Of a stretch of 64,000 nt of DNA, positions 23,420 through 34,049 are shown piece after piece. Position numbers and translations under genes: made by a program. The notes under the pieces were generated by a model. It was not told the DNA's origin. It made no database searches and saw only the letters and a program-made list of their open reading frames with translations. This DNA comes from Hemibagrus wyckioides. Lineage: Eukaryota; Chordata; Actinopteri; Siluriformes; Bagridae. The stretch spans positions 3,553,699 through 3,617,698 of the forward strand of contig NC_080713.1 in the NCBI RefSeq assembly GCF_019097595.1, written 5' to 3'. Each line of letters begins with the position of its first letter. Positions within the stretch are counted from its first letter, which is position 1.

Positions 23420-23660
23420 CAGGCTATTCCCAGCAGCCTGTGAACCCAGGCCAAGGTTTTTATCACTGGGCTCCAACAAGACCATGGAGTCCCTCCTCCT
23501 CCTCCCCACAGGGAGAGCTGGAGGAAGTCGTAGGATGATAAAAATGGGCTATTAGAAGGCCTGCACAGGCCCCATGGGTTCATTAAACTCCCTTAATCTC
23601 ACATATCAGGGCACTGGCCATCTCAAATTGTGCCTCGCCTATAGCATGGAGAATGAGAGG
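23420..23660. other. candidate conserved non-coding element
   Basis: Balanced unique sequence including GATAAAAATGGGCTATTAGA, GTTCATTAAACTCCC and CTTAATCTCACA. This is an AT-core motif pattern like developmental enhancers. Conservation is untested. Confidence 0.3.
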
Positions 23661-24326
23661 GGCACTGCTAGGATCCTTAACAAAAAAAAATGCAGCCCTA
23701 TTACCAATGCATTTCCTTTCAGACATTCAGAATGCAGAAATACAGTGTAGGAATTTTCCATGCGAGACACACAATTGGGAATTGGTGGCTAAAGAGAATA
23801 CCTTTCAGTCTTAATCATATGTGTGTAGGGGGGGGTCTTAGTTGGCCAAGATTCTCATGTAAAATAAGCTTTATGAAGAAATTTCCTGAGGGCCTAAAAG
23901 CCTTTACAGTATAAAGGGATCATGGTTATTGAAAACATAAGCACAAAACCTAACAGAATGCCAACATGTTAGAGACCCAGCAGTGGCATGAGAGCAGATA
24001 TGTGGGGGAGTGAGAAAGAGGAGAAGACCAAGGCAGCAAGTTAGAGTAAGAGAAAGAAAGATCATTTAGATAGATATGTCTGGCCTAAAAATAACATAAA
24101 TCTCTGACGCCTTGTCTCTGCTCAGCACTTAGACCAGCATTCATCCCCCCCCCCCCGAAGGTTGTGAGATTTAGGGGCAGATGAACAAGGCCACCACTTC
24201 ATCAAGTCTCTCTGTCCTTCTCTGCATACACATGAAAACTACACTGTTCTGCTTCTTAAGATTCACTGGCATCACTTTCATAAGCCAGAGACTGTGGGTT
24301 CGAGTTCCATCTGGGGTGAGTTCACA
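23661..24326. other. unique sequence; C12 run and a tRNA-like B-box fragment
   Basis: A run of twelve C lies at 24145-24156. At 24296-24312 GTGGGTTCGAGTTCCATC resembles a tRNA/SINE B box, but no cloverleaf can be built around it, so it is probably a SINE scrap. Confidence 0.4.
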
Positions 24327-24520
24327 TTTAGGGGCAGTGGTGGCTTGAATGATTAAGGTGCTGGGTTGTTGAGGTTCACGCCCCTGCACCACCAAGCTGC
24401 CACTGTTGGGCCGTTGAGCAAGGACCTTAACCATACCTGCTGCAGGGTTGTTGTATTATGGCTGACTCTGTGCCCTGACCCCAACTTCCTAACAAACTGG
24501 GATATGCAAAGCATTTCTTT
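24327..24520 (+). mobile_element. tRNA-derived SINE, GGGGCAGTGG-head family
   Basis: Head AGGGGCAGTGGTGGCTTGAA, then TGATTAAGGTGCTGGGTTG, CACCACCAAGCTGCCACTG, TTGGGCCGTTGAGCAAGG, CTGACCCCAACTTCC and tail GGGATATGCAAAGCATTTC. The other copies at 24690, 28345 and 37104 define the family. Confidence 0.85.
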
Positions 24521-24578
24521 CAAATAAAAACTGATATCATTTACTTTCTCTTTTGCACCAATGATCTGCATTAAAACA

Positions 24579-24580
<2 letters not shown>

Positions 24581-24665
<85 letters not shown>
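24581..24665. repeat. (ATCT)21 microsatellite
   Basis: Uninterrupted ATCT tract of about 21 units (GATA on the minus strand), close to the 3' end of the adjacent SINE. Confidence 0.97.
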
Positions 24666-24689
24666 AGAAACACATGAGAACTGAGGGCA

Positions 24690-24790
24690 AGCAGCCTTTA
24701 ATATCACATACACTACAGCAAAGTGAAATTCTTTTCTTTGCATATCCCAGCTGATGAAGTCAGAGCGCAGGGGCAGCTATGATACATGTA
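24690..24790 (-). mobile_element. SINE 3' fragment, GGGGCAGTGG-head family
   Basis: The minus strand reads TATCATAGCTGCCCCTGCGC, TCTGACTTCATCAGCTGGG, ATATGCAAAGAAAAGAATTT and CACTTTGCTGTAGTG: the 3' half of the family at 37104-37360. The ATCT tract separates it from an inverted copy. Confidence 0.75.
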
Positions 24791-25299
24791 TAGTTTTATA
24801 AGTCTTCCAACTGCAGATTGAAACGGATGAATTCTAAAACAATATTTTCTCACAAAACTTTAAAAGCATGTTTTCATTTCTGTAATGCACCATAAAATTC
24901 TTTCTAAAATCACATTTATGTCACAGAGATGATCTTCACTGTTGTACTGTGTTGTTGATGTTTTAACCTAAAAGTAAAAAGGTTTCTAGCACTCGCTATA
25001 AGGTTCTTAATTTCATCCTTTCCTTTGGGGAAATCTTCGAATGTTTATGTAGAATTATAAAACAGAGGATATGAGGTTTAAATAAAAAAGTTACAAGTAA
25101 AACTTTTACCGAAAAAGTTTGCCTTCAACATACAGAAAAGGCTTGATGAAGGATTTGTTTGAAAAGTGTGATGTAGCCTATTTTTCTCTTTTAAAATTAA
25201 TTTTAGTACTAAAATGAGAAGTGTCTAACTCCTAAAATGTGAAGATAACATGCAAGTTAATTCTTAAAGTTTAAAAAACATTGCCTCTAATATTCCCAG
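24791..25299. other. AT-rich unique sequence
   Basis: No repeat or gene recognised. Confidence 0.4.
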
Positions 25300-25640
25300 C
25301 GCTGGCGTGATGGCTTGATATGCTGCAGATCTTTTCTTAACACCCCCCAGGCCATGTGCTGAGTGGCCTCCCCGATGGACTGAGTGCTTAATGACAGGGC
25401 TCTGACATTCCTGACGAGGGCCTGAGTGAGCAGACTAATTAGATCTGTGTTCTCTGAATTGGTCTTATCCTCCTCACACTAGCGGCCAATACATCAGACC
25501 ACTGGCTCAAGACACGGCAGCTACCAGGCTTATCACACAACACTCAATAACACTGATAGAGCGCAGCCCTGCTGTTGGCTCACGTCGACAAGGGGGGTTA
25601 CGGGGGAGGTGAGGAGTTGGGGTCAGAGGTCAAAGGCTGA
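25300..25640. other. candidate conserved non-coding element
   Basis: Balanced unique sequence with GACTAATTAGATCTGTG (a TAATTA core at about 25435), GTGCTTAATGACAGGG and TTGGTCTTATCC. No frame is coding-like. Among the better enhancer candidates by appearance. Confidence 0.35.
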
Positions 25641-25794
25641 GGCGGTGCTGGTGGCCTTCTGACACCCTCCAAAACACTGATAGGATGGATAAGATCTATA
25701 GATAGCTATAGATACTGAATAAATCTAAGGGAGAAATGCCTTGAGTCCAGGACCAAGCAATGAAGACGGCAGGAAGACACAAGCTATAAACTTA

Positions 25795-26388
25795 TAGCGG
25801 AACCTCTGCATACGAATGCCCTACCTTACAAATGTTTGACTTAAGAATTGAAATTTTGTGAGAAATTTGCATCGGCATATAAATCATTTTCAGCATACAA
25901 ACGGACCAAACCAAAACAAATGGTGGCTAAGTTGCGCGTATGTCCAGGAGCCGTTTGAAACTTGTTAGCATCAGTGGAAAGCCAAGAGAAGATTTTTTTC
26001 CAGTCAGTGAAAGCTGTTTGGAAAGAGTCAACCCACGATACCGACATCGCCTTCAACATGTGTTCAAAAGCTAGGTGATTTTTCGGGTGTTTTTTTGTTA
26101 ACAGATTGGTGGCGTGGGCGGTCTGTTCTAGTTTTAGCCCTAGCTTGGTGGCACGACTTCCTGTGAGGACCCTTGACATGGAATGCTTGGCTTGGGTCAG
26201 TTCTTTGTAAGCAGCCATACAGTTTACATACGCTTCATATTGGTCATATTGGTTATATTTTTGGGAGGCTGGAACGGATTATCTGCATTTACATTATTTC
26301 TTATGAGAAAATTTGTTTCGCAATACACATTTCTACCTTAAGAACTCGCCTCCAGAACGAATTCAATTCATATGCCGAGGTTCCACTG
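25795..26388. mobile_element. pogo/Tigger-like non-autonomous element
   Basis: Inverted ends: left AGCGGAACCTCTGCATACGA; right, read in reverse complement, CAGTGGAACCTCGGCATATG. TA dinucleotides flank both ends (25793-25794 and 26389-26390), as expected for Tc1/mariner superfamily insertion. CAGTGGNACCTCGG-like ends are typical of pogo/Tigger families (established knowledge). A minus-strand frame of 125 residues (25841-26218) lies inside but is not recognised as a transposase. Confidence 0.7.
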
Positions 26389-26452
26389 TACTTTGGTAAG
26401 TAGGTTCCAACTGTTTGGAAAGAAACAACCTCCTAAAACAAAATATTATTAG

Positions 26453-26593
26453 GTGCTTATTAATAATTTGTGGAAATATTTTACAGTTTACTCAGTTGGC
26501 ATGACACAAGCTTTCCAGAAAGTTCCACAGGGCATCTGGTTGAACTCCAGTGATGAATCTGAAGATGAGGTGCTACAGAAGATCAGGAGTTGA
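26453..26593 (+). other. short coding-like frame, unrecognised
   Basis: A 46-residue open stretch starts right after a TATTATTAG that could be a splice acceptor. It contains MTQAFQKVPQGIWLNSSDES and then EDEVLQKIRS before TGA. The acidic C-terminus and codon pattern look protein-like. It may be a terminal exon, a decayed transposon piece, or chance; no family is recognised. Confidence 0.2.
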
Positions 26594-26819
26594 ATGTAGT
26601 TATGCTCAGCAAGCAGGCTTCTATTTACAGTCGTATTTGTTGAATAGTGAAAAAATACTAATTCGTAACTGCCCTGGCTCTAGGCTCCACCCACTTTCCG
26701 AGCAATAAACAAGCACAAACAGGTCTTTTCTTGAAGCTTTACTTCAACCCAAAAAATAATCATTATAAATGAAGGCTTTCACTTTGACCCAGGTAAAGAA
26801 TTTACATAAATAAGAATCC

Positions 26820-27032
26820 TCACTTAATTTTTCCATCTCTGGACCTGGCACATCTGTAGTTACTGCAGATTCTTCCATAAACCTGTGGTGACTCACCCAA
26901 CTTGTGTAATACCTCTGAAAGCTTATTCCTTATCTCCTCATCATCTGTCCACCCAAAAAGTTCTGTAGCAGCTTCATTCCTCATTATTGAGCAATCATTT
27001 TCGGTGGAATGTTTAGAGAAAAATCTACTCAA
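26820..27032 (-). other. coding-like open frame, unrecognised
   Basis: A 70-residue frame with a mixed, protein-like composition, including ELFGWTDDEEIRNKLSEVLH and KLGESPQVYGRICSNYRC. It converges on the frame at 26453-26593. There is no ATG at the supposed start. I do not recognise it. It could be a pseudogene or mobile-element remnant. Confidence 0.25.
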
Positions 27033-27321
27033 ACTTCAAATTTATTTTAAAATGTTCTTTGGTGGATCAGTAAATCAGACTCTTTTTGACTGAAGACCAA
27101 GGTTCCTGGACTTCTTCTTGATCTTGATCTGGATTTCCAGCTCCCTGTAAGACTATTTAGTGGAATAAAAACAAATGTTTCAAAGTTTTTTGCTTGGAAT
27201 AACATCCAAATGAGCTGAGAAATATCTGTAATGGTTCATTTGATGTGTGGTGCAATGGTGAAGAACTTCAGACTGAATCATTTTGTGCAGATTCTTGTCT
27301 ACACAGTTAGTTTCTTGAGTT
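27033..27321. other. unique sequence, no gene seen
   Basis: Unique sequence upstream of a SINE. Confidence 0.4.
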
Positions 27322-27590
27322 TTTGAGAGCGGCTAGTGTTGCAGTCTCAAAGCTCCAGGGTTCCCGGTTTAATCCTGAGCTCAGTTTGCAGTCTTTGTTG
27401 ATTTTCATACATTCTCCTCATGTCTACTTGGGGTTTCTCCAGGTTCTCTAATTTCTTCCCACCTCATAAAACTGAAAAATGTTGTAGGTGGATTAGTGAC
27501 TTTAACTTGCCCCTAGGTGTGAATTGAGTGTATGAGTGTATACGTGCAAGGACTGGCATCCCATCCAGGGTGCATTCCCAAGGAAATTGC
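27322..27590 (+). mobile_element. SINE-like repeat with AGTGTTGCAGTC head
   Basis: GCGGCTAGTGTTGCAGTCTC, AAGCTCCAGGG, CATTCTCCTCATGTC, GGTTTCTCCAGG, GTAGGTGGATTAGTGAC, GGTGTGAATTGAGTG and GACTGGCATCCCATCCAGGG occur in the order of a widespread teleost SINE-like repeat. Diverged, so old. Confidence 0.7.
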
Positions 27591-28027
27591 TATAGAGCAA
27601 CCCTAGCCAGGATTCTCCCCTCTGAAGAACCTTGCACTTTCTTATCAGCAAATCTTCCCAAATCTTTCCGATTAAATATCTTCTGTTCTCCAGCGTCGGG
27701 TGTAGGAACATCTGGCTGGATCTCAGAACAGGTACGAACATCTGGAAGTGTGCAGCTGAAAAGCTGGTGACAACCCCACACACATTACATCGGTGTGAGT
27801 AATAATGTTCTCGAAGTGCTTTACACTCCTCTAAATCAGCTCCAATCACCTGCGCTGTCAGGCAGGCCCGAGCATTAGAGCTGCATTAGGAGCAAATCCT
27901 TATCTGAACCCAAAGTAAGCAGAAAAGTGCCTGGAAAGTAAACAGCTCAAATCAGCCTGCACCACACACACACACACACACACACACAAATAAATCACGT
28001 TTCTGATTTTGTGCTACTCCAACCTGC
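27591..28027. other. unique sequence with CA microsatellite
   Basis: (CA)13 lies at 27963-27988. The 115-residue minus frame at 27502-27849 overlaps the SINE and is not a gene. Confidence 0.5.
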
Positions 28028-28199
28028 AGGACAGAAGCACAGAGTAAACAGACTCACTTCATTTGCACAAGGAAGATCTTGTGAAGCCAAAAAAATGACA
28101 CTTCTACACTTTGCAGAAGATTTTCTACAACAAAATGATGTTAAAAAGCTTGTTTTCCCGAAATATTTTTGGCATCAGGATAACGAACGCAAACGTTTC
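28028..28199 (+). repeat. direct duplication, copy 1
   Basis: Shares AGGACAGAAGCACAGAGTAA, ATGACACTTCTACACTTTGC and GGCATCAGGATAACGAACGC with copy 2 at 28778-28959, with a few substitutions and small indels. Confidence 0.9.
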
Positions 28200-28344
28200 C
28201 CCTTGACGTTGTGAAGCAAACGTTTGTTACGCAGTGTTTGTTGAACGTTGCATAACAGTTGGCAGTGCAATGTTTCTGACTTTAGGGTTTGATCCTGGAC
28301 TACTTTTCTGAGCACAGAGTGTTTAGAACTGAGGGCATGAAACC

Positions 28345-28507
28345 CGGTCAGAGCCTACGGGTAGCTATGATACAGTGCCCCTGGAGCAGAGAGGGTTAAG
28401 GGCCTTGCTCAATTGCCCAATAGTGGAGTTTGGTGGTGCTGGGGCTTGAATCCCAAACCTCCGATCAACAACCCAGAGCCTTAACCACTTGAGCCACCAC
28501 TGCCCCC
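28345..28507 (-). mobile_element. SINE, GGGGCAGTGG-head family
   Basis: The minus strand reads GGGGGCAGTGGTGGCTCAAG, TGGTTAAGGCTCTGGGTTG, TTGATCGGAGGTTTGGGATT, CAAGCCCCAGCACCACCAAA, GAGCAAGGCCCTTAACCC and TGTATCATAGC. The A box is GGCTCAAGTGG. The 3' tail is missing. Confidence 0.85.
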
Positions 28508-28641
28508 TTCGGTTCATACCTGTTTGGTTCTTGGTACTTGGTTCGCTTGGTTTCTGAGTTCTGGTGCAGACCAAAGAACAACTGAACTTCAGCTAAACCG
28601 TAATGTGGTCCACATTCTGGTGTGGAAGGGATTGGTTCAGC

Positions 28642-28682
28642 TTACATTTACATTTCAGACGCCCTTATCCAGAGCAAACATC
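28642..28682 (-). mobile_element. SINE/LINE tail scrap
   Basis: The minus strand reads TTTGCTCTGGATAAGGGCGT and then CTGAAATGTAAATG, the L2/CR1-like tail of the other SINE family. Confidence 0.55.
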
Positions 28683-28777
28683 ATTTACAAAAATGTCCAT
28701 CTCCATGGTCAGAAATCTTCATACTGTATATATGAGTTTCTTGTTTGCTGGTTTTCCTGATAAACAACAACAAAAAC

Positions 28778-28959
28778 AGGACAGAAGCACAGAGTAAACA
28801 GACTCGCTTCATTTGCTCAAGGAAGATCTGAGAAGCCAAAAAAATGACACTTCTACACTTTGCAGATTTTCTACAACTAATTGCTAAAAGAGGACGTTAA
28901 AAAGCTAGTTTTGCCGAAAAAATATTTTTTGGCATCAGGATAACGAACGCAAACGTTTC
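28778..28959 (+). repeat. direct duplication, copy 2
   Basis: Second copy of the segment at 28028-28199, 750 bp downstream. Small indels include a 4-5-bp loss after CTTTGCAGA and extra sequence before GTTAAAAAGCT. Confidence 0.9.
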
Positions 28960-29429
28960 TCAAACTCGACCTCAGGTTCAGAAAGATCCGCTGGTCACTG
29001 GTTGTTTTTTTGCACCAAATCATAAAATGCAATTTAAACAAACACACAAAGCTAAATTTTTCAAAAAACCTGTGTGCACTATTCATGTTTCAGGAGGCAG
29101 TTTTTAATCTGATCGTAAGCCCCGCCCCTAATCAGGTCAGAATCGGTGTTTAGTGTGAATTTGGAGAAATAAATGTCAAAAAACGTAACATTTCTGAATG
29201 TTTTTACGATGTTCTCTGTACAAACTACTTTAAATTCTGTAAATATTAATTAGTTTATTATATTAGTTTTATCCCTTTTGTCCATTAATGAGACAATAAA
29301 AAGGTCACTTGGTCAGTTATGAGTGTTTATGAGTTACGAGTAACTTAAATAAACATATATCAATGATGAAAATAGCTTTAAAATAGTTTAAGTTAAAATA
29401 GTTTTAATGTTTAAAGTGTTGTTTTGTTT
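28960..29429. other. AT-rich unique sequence
   Basis: No gene or repeat family recognised. Confidence 0.4.
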
Positions 29430-30286
<857 letters not shown>

Positions 30287-31149
30287 TCACATCTCTATAT
30301 GTGTGTGTGTGTGTGTGGTGGAGGTGAAACAAACACAACATGAGAGAGAACTCCTAACTCCCTGGATTCCTCAGAACACTTTGAGGGTTAGATCTAAGGT
30401 CAAATTTCAGGTTAATGTGAATGTGAAAAGGTTGCTATAGCGACGGCTCGTACAAATCGTATGGTGGACCTACAGTACACAGATATTTAAAATCATTTTA
30501 TCATTGATGTTGTTGACCATCTTGAACATTTAACATTTCTGGAAGGAGTCTCCAGTGTCAGAGTTTATGCTAACATGTAGCATGTTAGCATAACGTGCTA
30601 TCAATCCTCAAGTGAGATTGAAAACAGAGCTTATGAGCGTGTTTATAAGCTGCTATAATGTAAGAACTCCTTCCGCACGTGTGAAAAGTAACTGTAAATG
30701 GATAAAAATAATTTGTTAATAACCGAGAAGTAGTAATTGCAGGCACATTGCTGTGGTGGTAGAGGAATAAAATAAAAGTCCATCTGTTTGAATGGCAACT
30801 TCTGCTTTATGATGTCATAACCAGCCGACCAATCGGCTGCTCTGGTTTAAACGCAGACACTGCAGGTGCACACTGCACTTCTTTCTTCTCTTTCTTGCTT
30901 CTCCATTACTTTTTTATTTCTTTTTTTTCTTGCTATCAACTACTGTACTCTCAGTCCCTTCATCCTTTCTCTTTCTCTTTTTCTTTCTATCTGTCTTGGT
31001 TCATCCTCTGTATCTATCTTCCTTACTTTTTTAAATTCCTTTATTCATGCCATCCCTCCATCCTTTGCAAGAAATTAAAAAATAAAATGCAACAAACTGA
31101 TTCCTCGATGCAGAAGAAACATGACGCACACGCCATCTGGCTAGCAAGC
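30287..31149. other. mostly unique sequence with perfect palindromes
   Basis: A GT tract lies at 30301-30317. A perfect 13-bp inverted repeat with a 3-nt loop lies at 30565-30593, and two adjacent palindromes at 30807-30839. T/C-rich from 30880. No gene is seen. Confidence 0.5.
30565..30593. other. perfect 13-bp hairpin palindrome
   Basis: TTATGCTAACATG, loop TAG, then CATGTTAGCATAA. The arms are exactly complementary. No terminator or miRNA context is visible. Confidence 0.85.
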
Positions 31150-31387
31150 TAGCGAGACGAGTAGAGAGAGAGAGACAGAAAGAGAGAGACACACACTCAG
31201 GGATGGAGTGTGTGTGATGGACAGAGTGTGTGAAGGACAGACCGCCCAGGCTGGGTGTGTACGCAGTGTCCCTGTGTCAGGTCTCAGAGCAGACAGCGCA
31301 CCTTATAAGGCAGCAGCGGAGTTTAGCACTTGAGCATGGCAGCTGGGATCTCTGCTTAATGCAAACAGGATTACACTGCTCAGTGTA

Positions 31388-31427
<40 letters not shown>
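31150..31427. repeat. GA patch and CA microsatellite with unique sequence between
   Basis: GA-rich at 31162-31190 and (CA)19 at 31389-31427. The intervening 200 bp is unique. Confidence 0.85.
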
Positions 31428-31429
<2 letters not shown>

Positions 31430-31517
31430 TCACACACACGCGTCGTTTATGTGTGTAAGTGCATACGTATCTCCAATGCTGTAGCTTCCAGACTTGCACA
31501 ATATCAAACAAGAAGAA

Positions 31518-31631
31518 CTCTCTCTCTCTCTGTCTGTCTCTCTCTCTCTCTTTTTGTCTTCCATTCTCTTTCTCTGTCTTTCTGTCTCTCTCTCTCTCTG
31601 TCTCTCTCTCTCTTTCTGACTTCTATTATCT

Positions 31632-31694
<63 letters not shown>

Positions 31695-31769
31695 CTCTTC
31701 CACTCTCTCTCATTCTCTCTCTGTCTCTCTCTCTCCCATTTTCTTTGTATGTTGCTGTTCTATTCTCTA

Positions 31770-31805
<36 letters not shown>
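31518..31805. repeat. CT microsatellite block
   Basis: CT with CTGT, CTTT and ATT interruptions; the longest pure run is at about 31637-31690. Serine-leucine frames are artefacts. Confidence 0.95.
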
Positions 31806-31806
<1 letters not shown>

Positions 31807-32241
31807 TATAGCGTTCTTATTAATCTGTGATGTGTAACACTTAATAAACCAATACCTTTTGACCAATCAGAACGAAGAATAGAGAAAACGCTGTAGCAAA
31901 ACACTAGTGATTAGCAAAGAGTTACTCACAGCGTGTTATTAAAGGTTTATAAAGCATTATTAGAGCTTTTTTTAAAATTTAAGTACAGAAAGAAATAATC
32001 ATTTGAAGGCTAAATGATAAAATTAAATTAAAGAAATGAAATATGAAATGCTGATTATCGCATCATTTTGTCTTTCAGTTTTATCTGAAATTTATTCATT
32101 AATTATTTTTATTTTATATTAAAAGAGAGAAAAAAGACGGAGTTGGAATAAAACACTGCAGGAGCAGAAAGCTCGCTGGCATGCAGGGGGAAAAAGGGAT
32201 TTAATGACAAGCCAGATTTCTCTGGTCTTCCTCAATCTATA
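31806..32241. other. AT-rich unique sequence
   Basis: No gene or element recognised. Confidence 0.4.
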
Positions 32242-32268
32242 GAGAGAGAGAGAGAAAGAGAGAGAGAT

Positions 32269-32311
<43 letters not shown>

Positions 32312-32447
32312 TTCGAGAGCGCTGATTGTAGTGGCTGAACGACCCTCTCCTCCCCATGTGTGTTCCACGTGTTACAGCCACATTCTTACAAATATTTATC
32401 CCTAGTGTGAAACACTCTTGATCTCACCATATTGTTTATTTCCCACC

Positions 32448-32478
<31 letters not shown>

Positions 32479-32925
32479 CTTCTTCTTTTTCAACCCCTTT
32501 TTTTTTCTTCTTTTTTTCAAAGAGCTGTTTTGTATGAGCCCGGAGAGCGAGCCTCGCTGACTTCCATTCGCTCTGATCAGAGCTGACAGGACAGAAAGAG
32601 CGACTGGGTTTCAAGGGTGGAGCCTGAAGGGGAGGAAGAGAGAGCGAGGGAGAGCATGAGAAAGGAGGAAAAGACGAGGAAGCGAGGGAGGGCGAAGAGA
32701 AGAAGAAGACTGGAGTAGTGTTTGTAGGGAAATACGACAAGGATGTGCTTTATCGTTGTGAGCGAGAGAGGATTTCGTATATTTGAAATATTTTTACACG
32801 TTAAAGGGTTTTATTCCTTAAAGCACACGGCTGTTGTGTGTGAGATATGTGTGTGTGTGTGTGAGATGTGTGTGTGTGTGTGTGTGAGATGTGTGTGTGT
32901 GTGTGTGTGAGATGTGTGTGAGATG
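32242..32925. repeat. GA, CTT, polypurine and GT low-complexity cluster
   Basis: GA/GT/GA lies at 32242-32308, (CTT)13 at 32449-32487, a polypurine stretch at 32625-32715, and GT with repeated GAGATGTGTG at 32838-32925. The 112-residue minus frame combines these and is not a gene. Confidence 0.85.
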
Positions 32926-33012
32926 TGTTTCATCTGGTTCTCCGAGCAAAGGGAATATAAATATACAGATATTTGAGTATAATATCACAAATTTTACATT
33001 ATTTTAACTGTT

Positions 33013-33058
<46 letters not shown>

Positions 33059-33167
33059 AGAAAGAATATAGAAGAGAGAGAATGGAAGAGAGAGAGGGAA
33101 TGAAGAGAAAGAGAGACAGAGAGAGAGTATAGAAAAGAGAGTGAAAAGAAAAGAGTGAATCGAAGCA

Positions 33168-33248
<81 letters not shown>

Positions 33249-33432
33249 GAGAGGGATTAGAAAAGAGAAAGACAGAGAGAGTATAGAAAAGAGAGAAAAT
33301 GGATGCGAGAAAGAGAGTATAGAAGAGAGAGTGAATGAGAGAGAGAGAATGGAAGAGAGAGAAAGAACAAGAGAGAAAAAATATAGAAGAGAGAAAAAGA
33401 GAGGGAGAGAGAGAATAGAAGAGAGAGAGAGA
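33013..33432. repeat. purine-only GA/GAA minisatellite
   Basis: About 420 bp with almost no pyrimidines on the plus strand apart from T in GTATAGAA and GAATGGAAG motifs, repeated every 25-40 bp. Confidence 0.95.
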
Positions 33433-33649
33433 TCCACAATTTAGAAATTATTAACAGTCGAATCTTACACTTGAATCTTGTTATAGAAATCGGTGGCTTT
33501 AATGGAGAAGAAAATTATAATTATATTTATTTAACAATTTTTTTCAGGGTTTTAAACCAGCACTCTGCAGAGTCTTTTTTTAATTTTATTTATTTGTTTG
33601 ATTTTTCAAGACTTTGGGAAGTTGATTGCACTTTATAAAACGTAAAACA
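33433..33649. other. AT-rich unique sequence
   Basis: Nothing recognised. Confidence 0.35.
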
Positions 33650-33840
33650 TGTCTATTTAAAGCGTCTGAGCGCATCACAGTAATTAAATCCTGCCTTAAT
33701 GTCCCGATATTTTTGACACTTCAGCCGATATTCTGTACAGAGAACCCCAGATCTTTATCTGGTACGTTGCCTGGCAACCAGAGCTTACTATTAATGCTGT
33801 TGTGTATTAATACTGTTTATTGTGAATATTATTAATAATA
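33650..33840. other. candidate conserved non-coding element with X-box
   Basis: Unique balanced sequence with CACAGTAATTAAATCCTGCC, CCGATATTTTTGACACTTCA, a perfect X-box-type inverted repeat at 33766-33778, and ACTATTAATGCTG. The cluster of AT-core and RFX-like sites suggests an enhancer. Confidence 0.35.
33766..33778. promoter_or_regulatory. perfect RFX X-box palindrome
   Basis: GTTGCC-T-GGCAAC has two perfect half sites with 1-nt spacing, matching the RFX X-box (GTNRCC N0-3 RGYAAC). Function is inference. Confidence 0.45.
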
Positions 33841-34049
33841 AACAAAATTATTTACTGTGGTCATAGTTAAAATTGAAACATTTAAACGTCATGTCATAAA
33901 GCATGCATAAGGTTTTATAGATATATTATAAATATATTATATGTCTCTATAGAAACACATTAAATTTTAATATGTATTAGACTTTATATGTATTATATAT
34001 AGTGTTTATAGCACATTATAACACCAGCATGCATCATGGGCAGAGTTCC

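Noticed and set aside
24285..24325. tRNA gene suggested by GGTTCGAGTTCC
   Set aside because: No A box at proper distance and no acceptor or anticodon stem; more likely SINE debris.
27502..27849. 115-residue minus-strand frame as a gene
   Set aside because: Overlaps the 3' end of a plus-strand SINE-like repeat and shows no domain.
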